Shown in pieces: positions 1 to 7,337 of a stretch of DNA of 64,000 nt. Position 1 is the first letter of the stretch. Each line of letters starts with the position of its first letter. This DNA is from Streptomyces sp. LBL (GTDB lineage Bacteria > Actinomycetota > Actinomycetes > Streptomycetales > Streptomycetaceae), in NCBI RefSeq assembly GCF_029893585.1, contig NZ_JARXYX010000014.1, forward strand, positions 124,001 through 188,000. The letters are read 5' to 3'. A model generated the notes under the pieces. It was given only the letters and a program-made list of their open reading frames with translations. It searched no databases and was not told where the DNA came from. A program made the translations under genes and the position numbers.

Positions 1-464
1 GCCAGGTTGAAGCCGATCAGCATCACCACCGCGCCCGTGACGATCGGCGGCATCGCCACATGGATGATCCGCGCCCCGAACCGCTGCACGGCCACCCCGA
101 CCAGGAACAGCGCGACGCCGACGACCAGGACCGCGCCGGTCACCGTGGCACTCGTCCCGCCCTGCGCCCGGATGACCGCGGCGACCCCGACGAAGGACAG
201 CGAGCAGCCGAGGTAACTGGGCACCCGGCCGCGGGTGGCGAGCAGGAAGATCACGGTCGCGACGCCGGACATCATGATCGCGAGGTTGGGGTCCAGGCCC
301 ATGAGGACGGGGGCGACGAAGGACGCACCGAACATCGCCACCACGTGCTGGGCGCCGAGCCCGAACGTGCGGGGCCAGGAGAGCCGTTCGTCGGGGCGGA
401 CCACCGCTCCGGGCGCCGGCGTGCGTCCGTCTCCGTGCAGTTTCCAGCGGACGCCAAGATCCAT
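1..464 (-). CDS. NCS2 uracil/xanthine permease, N-terminal part only
   Basis: Partial gene; the window ends after 154 codons from the ATG at 464, so no stop is seen. After a short hydrophilic tail (MDLGVRWKLHGDG) comes the conserved nucleobase-permease opening FGLGAQHVVAMFGAS, followed by hydrophobic segments and PSYLGCSLSFVG, typical of the UraA/UapC (NCS2) family of proton-coupled uracil or xanthine importers in the cytoplasmic membrane. The family usually has 420-460 residues and about 14 membrane segments; only the first few are here. The MFS gene at 731-1942 lies upstream on the same strand, 266 bp away. That spacer carries imperfect GC-rich repeats of GGTCGGGCTCGG (about 625-715), so shared transcription is doubtful. 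Uracil versus xanthine specificity cannot be told from this part. Confidence 0.85.
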   Translation of the reverse strand, partial: MDLGVRWKLHGDGRTPAPGAVVRPDERLSWPRTFGLGAQHVVAMFGASFVAPVLMGLDPNLAIMMSGVATVIFLLATRGRVPSYLGCSLSFVGVAAVIRAQGGTSATVTGAVLVVGVALFLVGVAVQRFGARIIHVAMPPIVTGAVVMLIGFNL

Positions 465-730
465 GGTGCGGTTTCGCTTTCGTCGTGCCGGTGGGTTTGT
501 CCGGGACATTGTCCAGGGCGAACGGGCGCACCACCGACCTGGCCCACGGCTTCCGCTTGCGCTCGGCCCACGACTTCCACTTCCGCTCGGCCGACGGGAC
601 GGTGACATACGTCCCACGGCACCCGGAGGGTCGGGCTCGGCATCCGGGGGGTGGTCGGGCTCGGCACCCGGGCCCTGGTCGGGCCTGGCGCGCAGGCCCC
701 TCTCGGGCTCGGCGCCGTGGCGCGACGCGT

Positions 731-1942
731 TCAGGGTCGCGGGTCGGGAACCGCCGCGGCCTCGGCACCGACCTTCGGCCGATCCCGGTCTCCCGCCCGC
801 AGCACGCCCGCGAAGAGCACCAGCCCGCAGGCCAGCACCGTCACCAGAGCGAACGACACCACCAGGCTGGTCGCCTGGGCCAGACCGCCGATGGCGCCCG
901 GCGCGACCAGGCCCGAGGTGTAGGTGATGGTCGCGACGCCCGCGATGGCCAGGCTGGGGTTCGCACCGCTGCGGCCCGCCGCGGCGAAGCACAGCGGTAC
1001 GACGACCGCGATGCCCAGCCCCATCAGCGCGAACCCGGCCATGGCCGCCGCCGGATGGTCCGCCACGACGATCAGCAGCCCGCCGAGGGCGGCCAGGACC
1101 CCGCCCACCCGGACCGTGCGCACCGAACCGAACCGGTCCACCACCTTGTCGCCGGCGATCCGGGCGATCGCCATGGTGAACGTGAAGCCCGTGGTGCAGG
1201 CGGCCGCAAGTCCCGCCGAGCTGTCCAGCCGGTCGCGCAGATACACCGCCGACCAGTCCAGGCTCGCGCCCTCCGCGAACACCGCGCAGAACCCGACCGC
1301 GCCGATGACCAGCGCCGACTTCGGCGGCAGCGCGAACCGGGGCGGCGGCTCCTCGTCCTCGGCGGGCTGCAGGTCGAGCACCCACGCACAGGCGGCCACG
1401 CCCAGCACGGTCAGGACGGCGGCGGCCAGCGCGTGGTGCAGCCGGGCGTCCGCACCCAGGTGCGCGGCGAGCGTGCCGGCTGCCGAGCCGACCAGGGCAC
1501 CCGCGCTCCACATGCCGTGCAGCCCCGACATGATCGACCGGCTCAGCCGGTTCTCGACCTCGACACCGAGCGCGTTCATCGCGACGTCCGACATGCCCGC
1601 GGTGGCGCCGTAGACGAAGAGGGCCAGGCACAGGGTCAGCAGATTCGGGGCGAGGGACGGCAGGATCAGGGCCAGGGTCCACAGGGCGATCAGGCCGCGC
1701 AGGGCGTTCCGGGCACCGAAGCGGTGGCTGATGCTGCCCGCGAGCGGCATCGCCACGGACGCGCCGAGCGCGGGGAAGGCCAGGGCGAGGCCCAGCTGTC
1801 CCGCGCTGACCGACGCATGCTCCTGGATCCACGGCACGCGGGTCGCGAACGAGCCGGTGACGGCGCCGTGCACGGTGAACACGGCGGCCACGGCATACCG
1901 GGCCCGCCTCACCTGGCGCTGGTCGTAGACCACTCCACTCAT
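731..1942 (-). CDS. MFS transporter, FucP/YfkF-like, paired with ROK regulator
   Basis: A 403-residue major-facilitator protein with about 12 hydrophobic segments. The reading frame stays open far upstream, but the ATG at 1942 opens a sensible N-terminus (MSGVVYDQRQVRRARY) followed directly by the first membrane helix, so the longer version is rejected. Helix 2-3 loop reads GSISHRFGARNALRG, the family's G-x-x-x-D/H-R-x-G-R motif. A charged stretch in the centre (QPAEDEEPPPRF) separates the two six-helix halves. It is transcribed divergently from the ROK regulator at 2063 and the operator at 1986-2008 lies between them, so the ROK protein very probably represses it. Streptomyces MFS/ROK pairs usually handle a sugar or sugar derivative, but the substrate is not evident. 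Confidence 0.85.
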   Translation of the reverse strand: MSGVVYDQRQVRRARYAVAAVFTVHGAVTGSFATRVPWIQEHASVSAGQLGLALAFPALGASVAMPLAGSISHRFGARNALRGLIALWTLALILPSLAPNLLTLCLALFVYGATAGMSDVAMNALGVEVENRLSRSIMSGLHGMWSAGALVGSAAGTLAAHLGADARLHHALAAAVLTVLGVAACAWVLDLQPAEDEEPPPRFALPPKSALVIGAVGFCAVFAEGASLDWSAVYLRDRLDSSAGLAAACTTGFTFTMAIARIAGDKVVDRFGSVRTVRVGGVLAALGGLLIVVADHPAAAMAGFALMGLGIAVVVPLCFAAAGRSGANPSLAIAGVATITYTSGLVAPGAIGGLAQATSLVVSFALVTVLACGLVLFAGVLRAGDRDRPKVGAEAAAVPDPRP

Positions 1943-1985
1943 TCTCCGTCCCCTCCCGGTTTCCCGTTTCCGCTGGCGCCGTAAA

Positions 1986-2008
1986 CTATCAGGAACCCTG
2001 CCTGATAG
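1986..2008. promoter_or_regulatory. Inverted-repeat operator between MFS and ROK genes
   Basis: CTATCAGG (1986-1993), a 7-base spacer and CCTGATAG (2001-2008) form a perfect 8-bp inverted repeat in the 120-bp divergent intergenic region. It lies 43 bp before the MFS start and 54 bp before the ROK start, where a repressor would block both promoters. The ROK protein encoded next door is the obvious candidate; binding is inferred. Confidence 0.75.
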
Positions 2009-2062
2009 ATAGCGGGTTACCGGCCGCACGCCGCGGCCCCGCCGATCTGGAAGGATCCCCGC

Positions 2063-3259
2063 ATGCCCGCATCCCCGAGCACCGCCCGGGCCATCAACGA
2101 CCGGCTCGCCCTGCGTCTGCTCCAGCAGGAGGGCCCGCTGACGGCGGGACAGCTGAAGCAGCTCACCGGCCTGTCCAGACCCAGCGTCGCCGACCTCGTC
2201 GACCGCCTCGCCGCCTCCGGTCTCATCGCCGTGGTCGGGGAGTCGGGCGAGCAGCGACGCGGGCCGAACGCGAAGCTGTACGGCATCGTCGCCGACCGCG
2301 CCCATCTGGCGGCCCTGGACGTCCGTACCGAAGGCGTCGCCGTGGTCGTCTCCGACCTGCTCGGGCAGGTGCTCGCCGAGGCATCCCTGCCGATCGGCGA
2401 CGATACGGGCACCGGGCCCGCCGTGGAGCAGGCGGTCACACTGGTCGAGCGGGTGGCGAAGGAGGCCGGCGCCGACCGGCTGCACACCGTCGGCATCGGC
2501 GCACCCGGCCTGATCGACCCGGCGAGCGGTGAACTCCGCGACTCCTCGGGCCTGCCCGCCTGGCATCGGCGCCTGGTGGCCGCACTCCAGGAGCGACTCC
2601 CGGGCGCCCGGTTCAGCGTGGAGAACGAGACGAGCCTCGCGGCCCTGGCGGAACAGCGTGACGGTGCCGCCCGGGACCGGGACACCTTCGTGCTCGTATG
2701 GCTCGGCATGGGCATCGGCGCGGCGCTCGTCCTCGACGGCGCCCTGCGCCGGGGCGCCTCCGGCGGCGCCGGTGAGATCGGTTTCCTCCCGGTGCCGGGC
2801 ACCACGGGACTGCCGTCGGCGACCGACTGCGACGGCGGGTTCCACTCGCTGGCGGGCGCGGGTGCGGTGGCCGCGCTGGCGGCCGAGCACGGGGTGACGG
2901 CCGTGGCGGCAGCACATGAGCCGGAGGCCGCGGCGCTGGTTCGGGCAGCTGTGTCGTTGGTGGGGGACCGGTCGGGTGCCGGCGCCGACCGGTTCCTCGA
3001 CGTCCTCGCCGACCGTGTCGCCCTGGGCGTCGCCGCCGTGATCTCCGTACTGGATCCGGGCTGTGTGGTGCTCGCCGGCGAGATCGGCCGGGCGGGCGGG
3101 GACGTCCTGGCCCGGCGCGTGCAGGACCGTCTCGCGCGGCTGTCCCCGCTGCCCACGGAGGTGCGGCCCAGCGCCCTCGGCGGGGGGGCGGTGCTGCGCG
3201 GGGCGCTGCTCACGGCGCGGGACCGGGCGCAGGACGAACTGTTCGCGCCTCCGCGGTAG
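2063..3259 (+). CDS. ROK-family transcriptional repressor
   Basis: A 398-residue protein. Residues about 8-65 form a winged helix (INDRLALRLLQQEG ... LTGLSRPSVADLVDRL), followed by the sugar-kinase-like ROK domain with the glycine-rich segments VGIGAPGLIDP, VWLGMGIGAALVLDG and GASGGAGEIGF. The length equals that of NagC/XylR-type ROK repressors. The usual ROK zinc cluster (CxCGxxGC) is not visible: the region after GEIGFLPVPG has only DCDGGFHSLAG, so this is a divergent regulator and not an active kinase. ATG at 2063 follows a modest GAAGGAT ribosome-binding site. It is divergent from the MFS transporter and probably binds the inverted repeat at 1986-2008, also controlling itself. The effector is unknown. 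Confidence 0.88.
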   Translation: MPASPSTARAINDRLALRLLQQEGPLTAGQLKQLTGLSRPSVADLVDRLAASGLIAVVGESGEQRRGPNAKLYGIVADRAHLAALDVRTEGVAVVVSDLLGQVLAEASLPIGDDTGTGPAVEQAVTLVERVAKEAGADRLHTVGIGAPGLIDPASGELRDSSGLPAWHRRLVAALQERLPGARFSVENETSLAALAEQRDGAARDRDTFVLVWLGMGIGAALVLDGALRRGASGGAGEIGFLPVPGTTGLPSATDCDGGFHSLAGAGAVAALAAEHGVTAVAAAHEPEAAALVRAAVSLVGDRSGAGADRFLDVLADRVALGVAAVISVLDPGCVVLAGEIGRAGGDVLARRVQDRLARLSPLPTEVRPSALGGGAVLRGALLTARDRAQDELFAPPR

Positions 3260-3265
3260 TCAGCA

Positions 3266-3372
3266 GTCGTCCGGGGCCCCTGGGGTCCGGGCCCCAGGAG
3301 TCCTGTCAGTCCGGGGTCCCTGGGGTTCGGTCAGTCCGGGGTCCGGGGTCCGGGGGGCCCTGGGGTCCGGCG
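3266..3372. repeat. GC-rich imperfect direct repeats behind the ROK gene
   Basis: Repeats of GTCCGGGGTCC and CCTGGGGTYCGG units, some arranged as short palindromes such as GGTCCGGGCCCC. The segment separates the ROK stop from the orphan DasR-type promoter at 3414-3443. No coding sequence is visible. It may act as a terminator or be the scar of a lost gene; neither is shown. Confidence 0.6.
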
Positions 3373-3413
3373 GCGGGCAAGGGCCGTCGTCACCGTCGCC
3401 GGACCGTACGCAG

Positions 3414-3443
3414 ACACTAAGAGGACTAGACCAGTAGGGTCAA
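3414..3443 (-). promoter_or_regulatory. Orphan chitinase-type promoter with DasR-like box
   Basis: Read on the minus strand: TTGACC (-35, 3438-3443), an 18-base spacer holding ACTGGTCTAGTCCTCT (3420-3435), and TAGTGT (-10, 3414-3419). The box matches the first ten bases of the DasR consensus ACTGGTCTAGACCAGT, and the block, with a nearby GGTCCAA (3451-3457), closely resembles the region in front of the chitinase at 18421-18443. Yet no gene follows it leftwards before the ROK 3' end. From memory, S. coelicolor has a chitinase gene (SCO1444) at this place between the ROK and ribE homologues, so this looks like a promoter left behind after its gene was lost. Confidence 0.65.
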
Positions 3444-3561
3444 TAGGTATGGTCCAACCGTGAGGCCGGTTACATTCCCCATACGCTCTGTGAGGCAACC
3501 CACACCGTTCACCCGTATGGAGCCGGATCGGGCGTGGCACACTGTCCGTGTACCAGAAGCA

Positions 3562-3688
3562 GCGCACTCCGGGGTCGGTGAAAGTCCGAACCGGCGGTTA
3601 CAGTCCGCGACCCGGTCGCTTCCAGCGGCCGGTTGACCAGGTGAAATTCCTGGACCGACGGTTAAAGTCCGGATGGGAGGCAGTGCGC
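3562..3688 (+). ncRNA. FMN riboswitch (RFN element)
   Basis: All recognisable RFN blocks are present in order: closing stem GCGCACT (3562-3568) pairing with AGTGCGC (3682-3688), then GGGGTCGGTGAAAGTCCGAA, CCGGCGGTTACAGTCCGCGA, a variable stem, GACCAGGTGAAATTCCTGGA, CCGACGGTTAAAGTCCGGAT and GGGAGGCAGTG. It lies 148 bp ahead of ribE and should shut down the ribE-ribM-ribBA-ribH operon when FMN is abundant. The expression platform between 3689 and 3835 was not resolved; in actinomycetes it often acts by transcription termination or by hiding the ribosome-binding site. Confidence 0.97.
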
Positions 3689-3835
3689 GGCGGGCGGGCA
3701 TTCGTGCACGCCGCCGTATCAGCTCGTCCTTCGGGACGGGTGCGTCCGGCGTCGCATCGGTGTTCCTGTCCGTACATACTGTCGTCATCGACAGCCCCGG
3801 AGTCCGTGCCCCCATGTGGCAGGAGGACCCGGGAA

Positions 3836-4438
3836 GTGTTCACCGGAATCGTCGAAGAGCTGGGTGAGGTCACCGCCGTCGAGATCCTCGACGACGCCTC
3901 CCGCTTCCGTCTTCGTGGCCCCGTCGTCACGGAGGGCGCGCAGCACGGCGACTCCATCGCCGTCAACGGCGTCTGTCTCACCGTCGTCGAACACGAGGGC
4001 GACGAGTTCACCGCCGACGTCATGGCGGAGACCCTGAAACGCTCCAGCCTCGGCGCCCTGGCCGTCGGCTCCCGGGTCAACCTCGAACGTCCCATGGCCC
4101 TGGGCGCCCGCCTCGGTGGCCATATCGTCCAGGGCCATGTCGACGGCACGGGCACGGTTCTGGAGCGCGAGCCGTCCGAGAACTGGGAGATCGTGAAGAT
4201 CTCGCTGCCCGCGGACCTCGCACGCTACGTCGTGGAGAAGGGCTCCATCACGGTCGACGGCATCAGCCTCACCGTCGTCGACGCCGGGCCCGACTACTTC
4301 ACCGTCAGCCTCATCCCCACCACCCTCGATCTGACCACGCTCGGCCACAAGCAGCCCGGCGACCCGGTCAACCTCGAAGTCGACGTCATCGCCAAGTACG
4401 TCGAGCGGCTGATGGCCGGTCAGGGGGCCGGCCGGTGA
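3836..4438 (+). CDS. ribE: Riboflavin synthase (alpha chain)
   Basis: Converts two molecules of 6,7-dimethyl-8-ribityllumazine into riboflavin plus the pyrimidinedione precursor. The 200-residue protein begins MFTGIVEELGEV, the near-invariant start of the family, from a GTG at 3836 with AGGAGG about ten bases upstream; the open frame extends further up, but that part lies in the riboswitch leader. Two lumazine-binding repeats are visible: residues about 1-95 (with DSIAVNGVCLTV) and 96-195 (with GHIVQGHVDGTG and GSITVDGISLTV). First gene of the riboswitch-controlled operon; its GTGA end overlaps the next start. Cytoplasmic trimer in the known family. Confidence 0.97.
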   Translation: MFTGIVEELGEVTAVEILDDASRFRLRGPVVTEGAQHGDSIAVNGVCLTVVEHEGDEFTADVMAETLKRSSLGALAVGSRVNLERPMALGARLGGHIVQGHVDGTGTVLEREPSENWEIVKISLPADLARYVVEKGSITVDGISLTVVDAGPDYFTVSLIPTTLDLTTLGHKQPGDPVNLEVDVIAKYVERLMAGQGAGR

Positions 4439-5076
4439 ACGGGCTGAACTCCGAGGCGTTCGTCCTCTTCGACCAGCACATCCTGTGGTCGGACATGATC
4501 GGCAACACCCTCGGCCTGATCACCCTCGCCCTCGGCTGGCGCCGTTCCCTGTGGACCTGGCCGGTGCAGTTCCTGTCCGGCCTCGTCCTCTTCGGGGCCT
4601 TCTTCGGCCACCTGACCGGCAGCGCCGGCAAGCAGGCCGTCGTCATGGCCGTCGCCCTGTACGGCTGGTGGCAGTGGAACCGTGACAAGGGCGGCTCCGG
4701 CGACGGCCACATCACCCCGAGGTTCGCCACCTGGCGCGAACGCGCGGTGATGGCCGCCGCCGCCGTCGTCGGCACGGTCGCCGTGGCCCTGCTGTTCAAG
4801 GCCTACCCGAGCCTGTCCTGGGACCCCTGGCCGGACGCCTACATCTTCGTCGGCACCGTCGTCGCCATGTACGCCCAGGCGCGCGGCATGGTCGAGTTCT
4901 GGTTCGCCTGGCTCCTCGTCGACCTCGTCGGCGTCCCCCTCAACTTCGCCAACGGCTACGCCTTCTCCGGCTTCGTCTACGTCATCTACGGCGCACTCGT
5001 CCTGTGGGGCATGCGCGACTGGTGGCTGCGCTCCCGCAAGGCCTCGCAGCCCTTCCTGGAAGGAGCGCCGGCATGA
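4435..5076 (+). CDS. ribM: Riboflavin transporter, PnuC-like RibM
   Basis: A 213-residue PnuC-family membrane protein starting at a GTG that overlaps the ribE stop by four bases. About seven hydrophobic segments are visible; YGWWQWNRD (residues about 75-83) is the PnuC-family aromatic signature, and the C-terminus is basic. In Streptomyces and Corynebacterium, PnuC-like genes inside FMN-riboswitch operons (RibM of S. davawensis, PnuX) are riboflavin/roseoflavin carriers, whereas true PnuC moves nicotinamide riboside. Its position between ribE and ribBA under the RFN element supports riboflavin uptake. The stop overlaps the ribBA start (ATGA), so the operon is translationally coupled throughout. 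Confidence 0.88.
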   Translation: MNGLNSEAFVLFDQHILWSDMIGNTLGLITLALGWRRSLWTWPVQFLSGLVLFGAFFGHLTGSAGKQAVVMAVALYGWWQWNRDKGGSGDGHITPRFATWRERAVMAAAAVVGTVAVALLFKAYPSLSWDPWPDAYIFVGTVVAMYAQARGMVEFWFAWLLVDLVGVPLNFANGYAFSGFVYVIYGALVLWGMRDWWLRSRKASQPFLEGAPA

Positions 5077-6464
5077 CTGCCCGCCCGTCACCCACCGCCC
5101 CCCTGAACGAGGCTCTCCCCACTCCTCCCGCTCCCCCCGGGCAAAAGGCCTGGGGAGACCCCCATCGCGCCGTACCTCTCGACCCGCCGGTTCTGTACAG
5201 CACCGACGGTTTCGAGGACTTCGCTCTCGACCCCGTCGAGCAGGCCGTCGCGGACATCGCGGCCGGCCGCCCGATCGTGGTCGTCGACGACGAGGACCGG
5301 GAGAACGAGGGCGACCTCGTCGTCGCCGCCGAGAAGGTGACCCCCGAGATCGTCGCCTTCATGATGAGCGAGTGCCGCGGCCTGATCTGCGCGCCCATGG
5401 AGGGCGAGGAACTGGACCGGCTCCAGCTTCCGCAGATGGTCCAGGACAACACCGAGTCGATGAAAACCGCGTTCACCGTCTCCGTGGACGCCACGGCGGA
5501 CCACGGTGTGAGCACCGGGATCTCGGCCGCCGACCGCGCCGCCACGCTGCGGCTCCTCGCGAGCGGTACGGCCGAGCCCTCGGACCTGGTCCGTCCCGGC
5601 CACATCTTCCCGCTGCGCGCCAGGTCCGGCGGCGTACTGGCCCGCGACGGCCACACCGAGGCCGCCGTCGACCTCGCCCGCCTCGCGGGCCTGCGTCCGG
5701 CCGGAGCGATCGTCGAGATCGCCGGCGAGGACGGCCGTATGCTCCGCCTGCCCGAGCTGATTCCCTTCGCCCGCAAGCACGGCCTGACGATCATCTCCAT
5801 CGAGGACCTGATCGCCTACCGCCGCAGCTCCGAGCCCACCGTCCGCCGCGAGGCCGAGACCCGCCTGCCCACCCGGCACGGAGAGTTCACGGCGTACGGC
5901 TACCGCTCCACCGTCGACGGCGTCGAGCACGTCGCCCTCGTGCACGGCGAGATCGGCGAGGGCGAGGACATCGTCGTCCGCGTCCACTCCGAGTGCCTCA
6001 CCGGCGACGTCTTCGGCTCCGCCCGCTGCGACTGCGGCCACCAGCTCGACGCCTCCCTGGACCGCATCCAGGCCGAGGGCAGGGGAGTGGTGGTCTACCT
6101 CCGCGGCCATGAGGGACGCGGCATCGGCCTGCTGTCCAAGCTCCGCGCCTACGAGCTCCAGGAGCAGGGCCACGACACCCTCGACGCCAACCTGGAGCTC
6201 GGTCTGCCCGCCGACGCCCGGGACTACGGCGCCGGCGCGCAGATCCTCCAGGACCTCGGCGTCCGCAGCGTGCGCCTGATGACCAACAACCCCGACAAGA
6301 CCGACGCGCTCGTCCGTCACGGCCTCAAGGTCACCGGCCGCGAGCCGATGCCGGTCCAGGCGGGCGAACACAACCTCCGCTACCTGCGCACCAAGCGGGA
6401 CCGGATGGGGCACGACCTGCCCTGGCTGGAGACGACCCCCGTCTCCGCCTGCGGCAACCAGTGA
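5073..6464 (+). CDS. ribBA: Bifunctional DHBP synthase / GTP cyclohydrolase II
   Basis: Makes both riboflavin precursors: 3,4-dihydroxy-2-butanone 4-phosphate from ribulose 5-phosphate (RibB half) and 2,5-diamino-6-ribosylamino-pyrimidinone phosphate from GTP (RibA half). Of 463 residues, about 50-250 are RibB, with VVDDEDRENEGDLV as acidic metal-binding loop and HTEAAVDLARLAG later. Residues about 260-455 are RibA, with the zinc motif SECLTGDVFGSARCDCG and catalytic RGHEGRGIGL. ATG at 5073 overlaps the ribM stop. The first 35-40 residues are proline-rich, unlike the family, and include a stretch (LPTPPAPPGQKAWGDP) encoded by a short palindromic repeat at 5131-5165. Both enzyme halves look intact. 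Confidence 0.97.
   Translation: MTARPSPTAPLNEALPTPPAPPGQKAWGDPHRAVPLDPPVLYSTDGFEDFALDPVEQAVADIAAGRPIVVVDDEDRENEGDLVVAAEKVTPEIVAFMMSECRGLICAPMEGEELDRLQLPQMVQDNTESMKTAFTVSVDATADHGVSTGISAADRAATLRLLASGTAEPSDLVRPGHIFPLRARSGGVLARDGHTEAAVDLARLAGLRPAGAIVEIAGEDGRMLRLPELIPFARKHGLTIISIEDLIAYRRSSEPTVRREAETRLPTRHGEFTAYGYRSTVDGVEHVALVHGEIGEGEDIVVRVHSECLTGDVFGSARCDCGHQLDASLDRIQAEGRGVVVYLRGHEGRGIGLLSKLRAYELQEQGHDTLDANLELGLPADARDYGAGAQILQDLGVRSVRLMTNNPDKTDALVRHGLKVTGREPMPVQAGEHNLRYLRTKRDRMGHDLPWLETTPVSACGNQ
5131..5165 (+). repeat. Small palindromic repeat inside the ribBA 5' end
   Basis: CTCCCC (5131-5136) ... CCTGGGGAG (5149-5157) followed by ACCCCCA forms a short hairpin resembling the small CTCCCCC/GGGGGAACCCCCA elements scattered in Streptomyces genomes, normally between genes. 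Here it is in frame within the N-terminal extension of RibBA. Identification as that element is from memory. Confidence 0.45.
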
Positions 6465-6486
6465 GCAAGAAACACCGAGGAGAGAC

Positions 6487-6972
6487 GTGAGCGGCAAGGG
6501 TGCACCGGAAATGTCCGTACGCAATGTCGGAGACCTGCGGGTCGCCGTCATCGCGGCACAATGGCACGAGAAGGTGATGGACGGTCTGGTGGACGGCGCC
6601 CTGCGCGCCCTGCACGACCTGGGAATCGACGAGCCGACCCTGCTCAGGGTCCCCGGCAGCTGGGAACTCCCGGTCGTCGCCAAGGTGCTCGCGGGCCGCG
6701 GCTACGACGCGATCGTCGCCCTCGGAGTCGTCATCCGCGGCGGCACCCCCCACTTCGAGTACGTGTGCCAGGGCGTCACCCAGGGCCTCACCCAGGTCTC
6801 GGTCGACACCGGAGTCCCCGTCGGCTTCGGGCTTCTCACCTGCGACACCGAGGAGCAGGCCCTGGACCGCGCCGGCCTGGAGGGCTCCCACGAGGACAAG
6901 GGGCACGAGGCGGTGACCGCGGCCGTGGCGACCGCGGCCACCCTCCGCTCAGTATCTGAACCCTGGCGTTAG
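6487..6972 (+). CDS. ribH: 6,7-dimethyl-8-ribityllumazine synthase
   Basis: Condenses the ribityl-aminopyrimidine with 3,4-dihydroxybutanone phosphate to lumazine, the substrate of RibE. A 161-residue protein from a GTG at 6487 behind GAGGAGAG. Family landmarks: VAVIAAQWHEKVMDGL near the N-terminus, VPGSWELPVVAKVLA (substrate loop), ALGVVIRGGTPHFEYV with the catalytic His region, and GFGLLTCDTEEQALDRAG. Last gene of the rib operon, 22 bp after ribBA; the next gene hisE starts only 33 bp on, so read-through is possible. The family forms pentamers or 60-subunit shells. Confidence 0.97.
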   Translation: MSGKGAPEMSVRNVGDLRVAVIAAQWHEKVMDGLVDGALRALHDLGIDEPTLLRVPGSWELPVVAKVLAGRGYDAIVALGVVIRGGTPHFEYVCQGVTQGLTQVSVDTGVPVGFGLLTCDTEEQALDRAGLEGSHEDKGHEAVTAAVATAATLRSVSEPWR

Positions 6973-7005
6973 GCCGGTCGGCACACGCGTAAAGTGAGCG
7001 GCACC

Positions 7006-7278
7006 ATGTCCAATAAGACGTTCGAGGAGCTCTTCACCGAGCTCCAGCACAAGGCCGCCCACGGCGATCCCGCCACTTCCCGCACCGCAGAGCTGGTCGG
7101 CAAGGGTGTCCATGCCATCGGCAAGAAGGTCGTCGAGGAAGCCGCCGAAGTCTGGATGGCCGCCGAGCACGAGGGCAAGGAGGCGGCCGCCGAGGAGATC
7201 TCGCAGCTGCTGTACCACGTCCAGGTGATGATGGTCGCCCGCGGGATCTCCCTGGACGACGTCTACGCCCACCTCTGA
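7006..7278 (+). CDS. hisE: Phosphoribosyl-ATP pyrophosphatase
   Basis: Second step of histidine synthesis: PR-ATP to PR-AMP plus pyrophosphate. A 90-residue all-helical MazG-like protein starting MSNKTFEELFTELQHK at 7006; an in-frame GTG at 6994 would add four residues and is less likely because other Streptomyces HisE proteins begin at this ATG. The motif GKKVVEEAAEVWMAAEHEG holds the metal-binding glutamates, followed by EEISQLLYHVQVMMVARG. Directly followed by hisG (59 bp), as in other Streptomyces, where these two genes lie apart from the main his operon. Confidence 0.96.
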   Translation: MSNKTFEELFTELQHKAAHGDPATSRTAELVGKGVHAIGKKVVEEAAEVWMAAEHEGKEAAAEEISQLLYHVQVMMVARGISLDDVYAHL

Positions 7279-7337
7279 GCCGTACCCGCACACCTCCCCG
7301 TACAGCCCGTACAGAACGAACAAAGGAAGCCGACCTC

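Noticed and set aside
485..1984. 499-codon plus-strand open frame across the MFS gene
   Set aside because: Antisense shadow of the minus-strand MFS gene: Arg/Gly/His/Gln-rich with no domain, caused by GC-rich third positions.
3331..3567. Minus-strand 78-codon frame as the gene driven by the orphan DasR-type promoter
   Set aside because: The frame begins upstream of the promoter, overlaps it, and encodes no recognisable protein.
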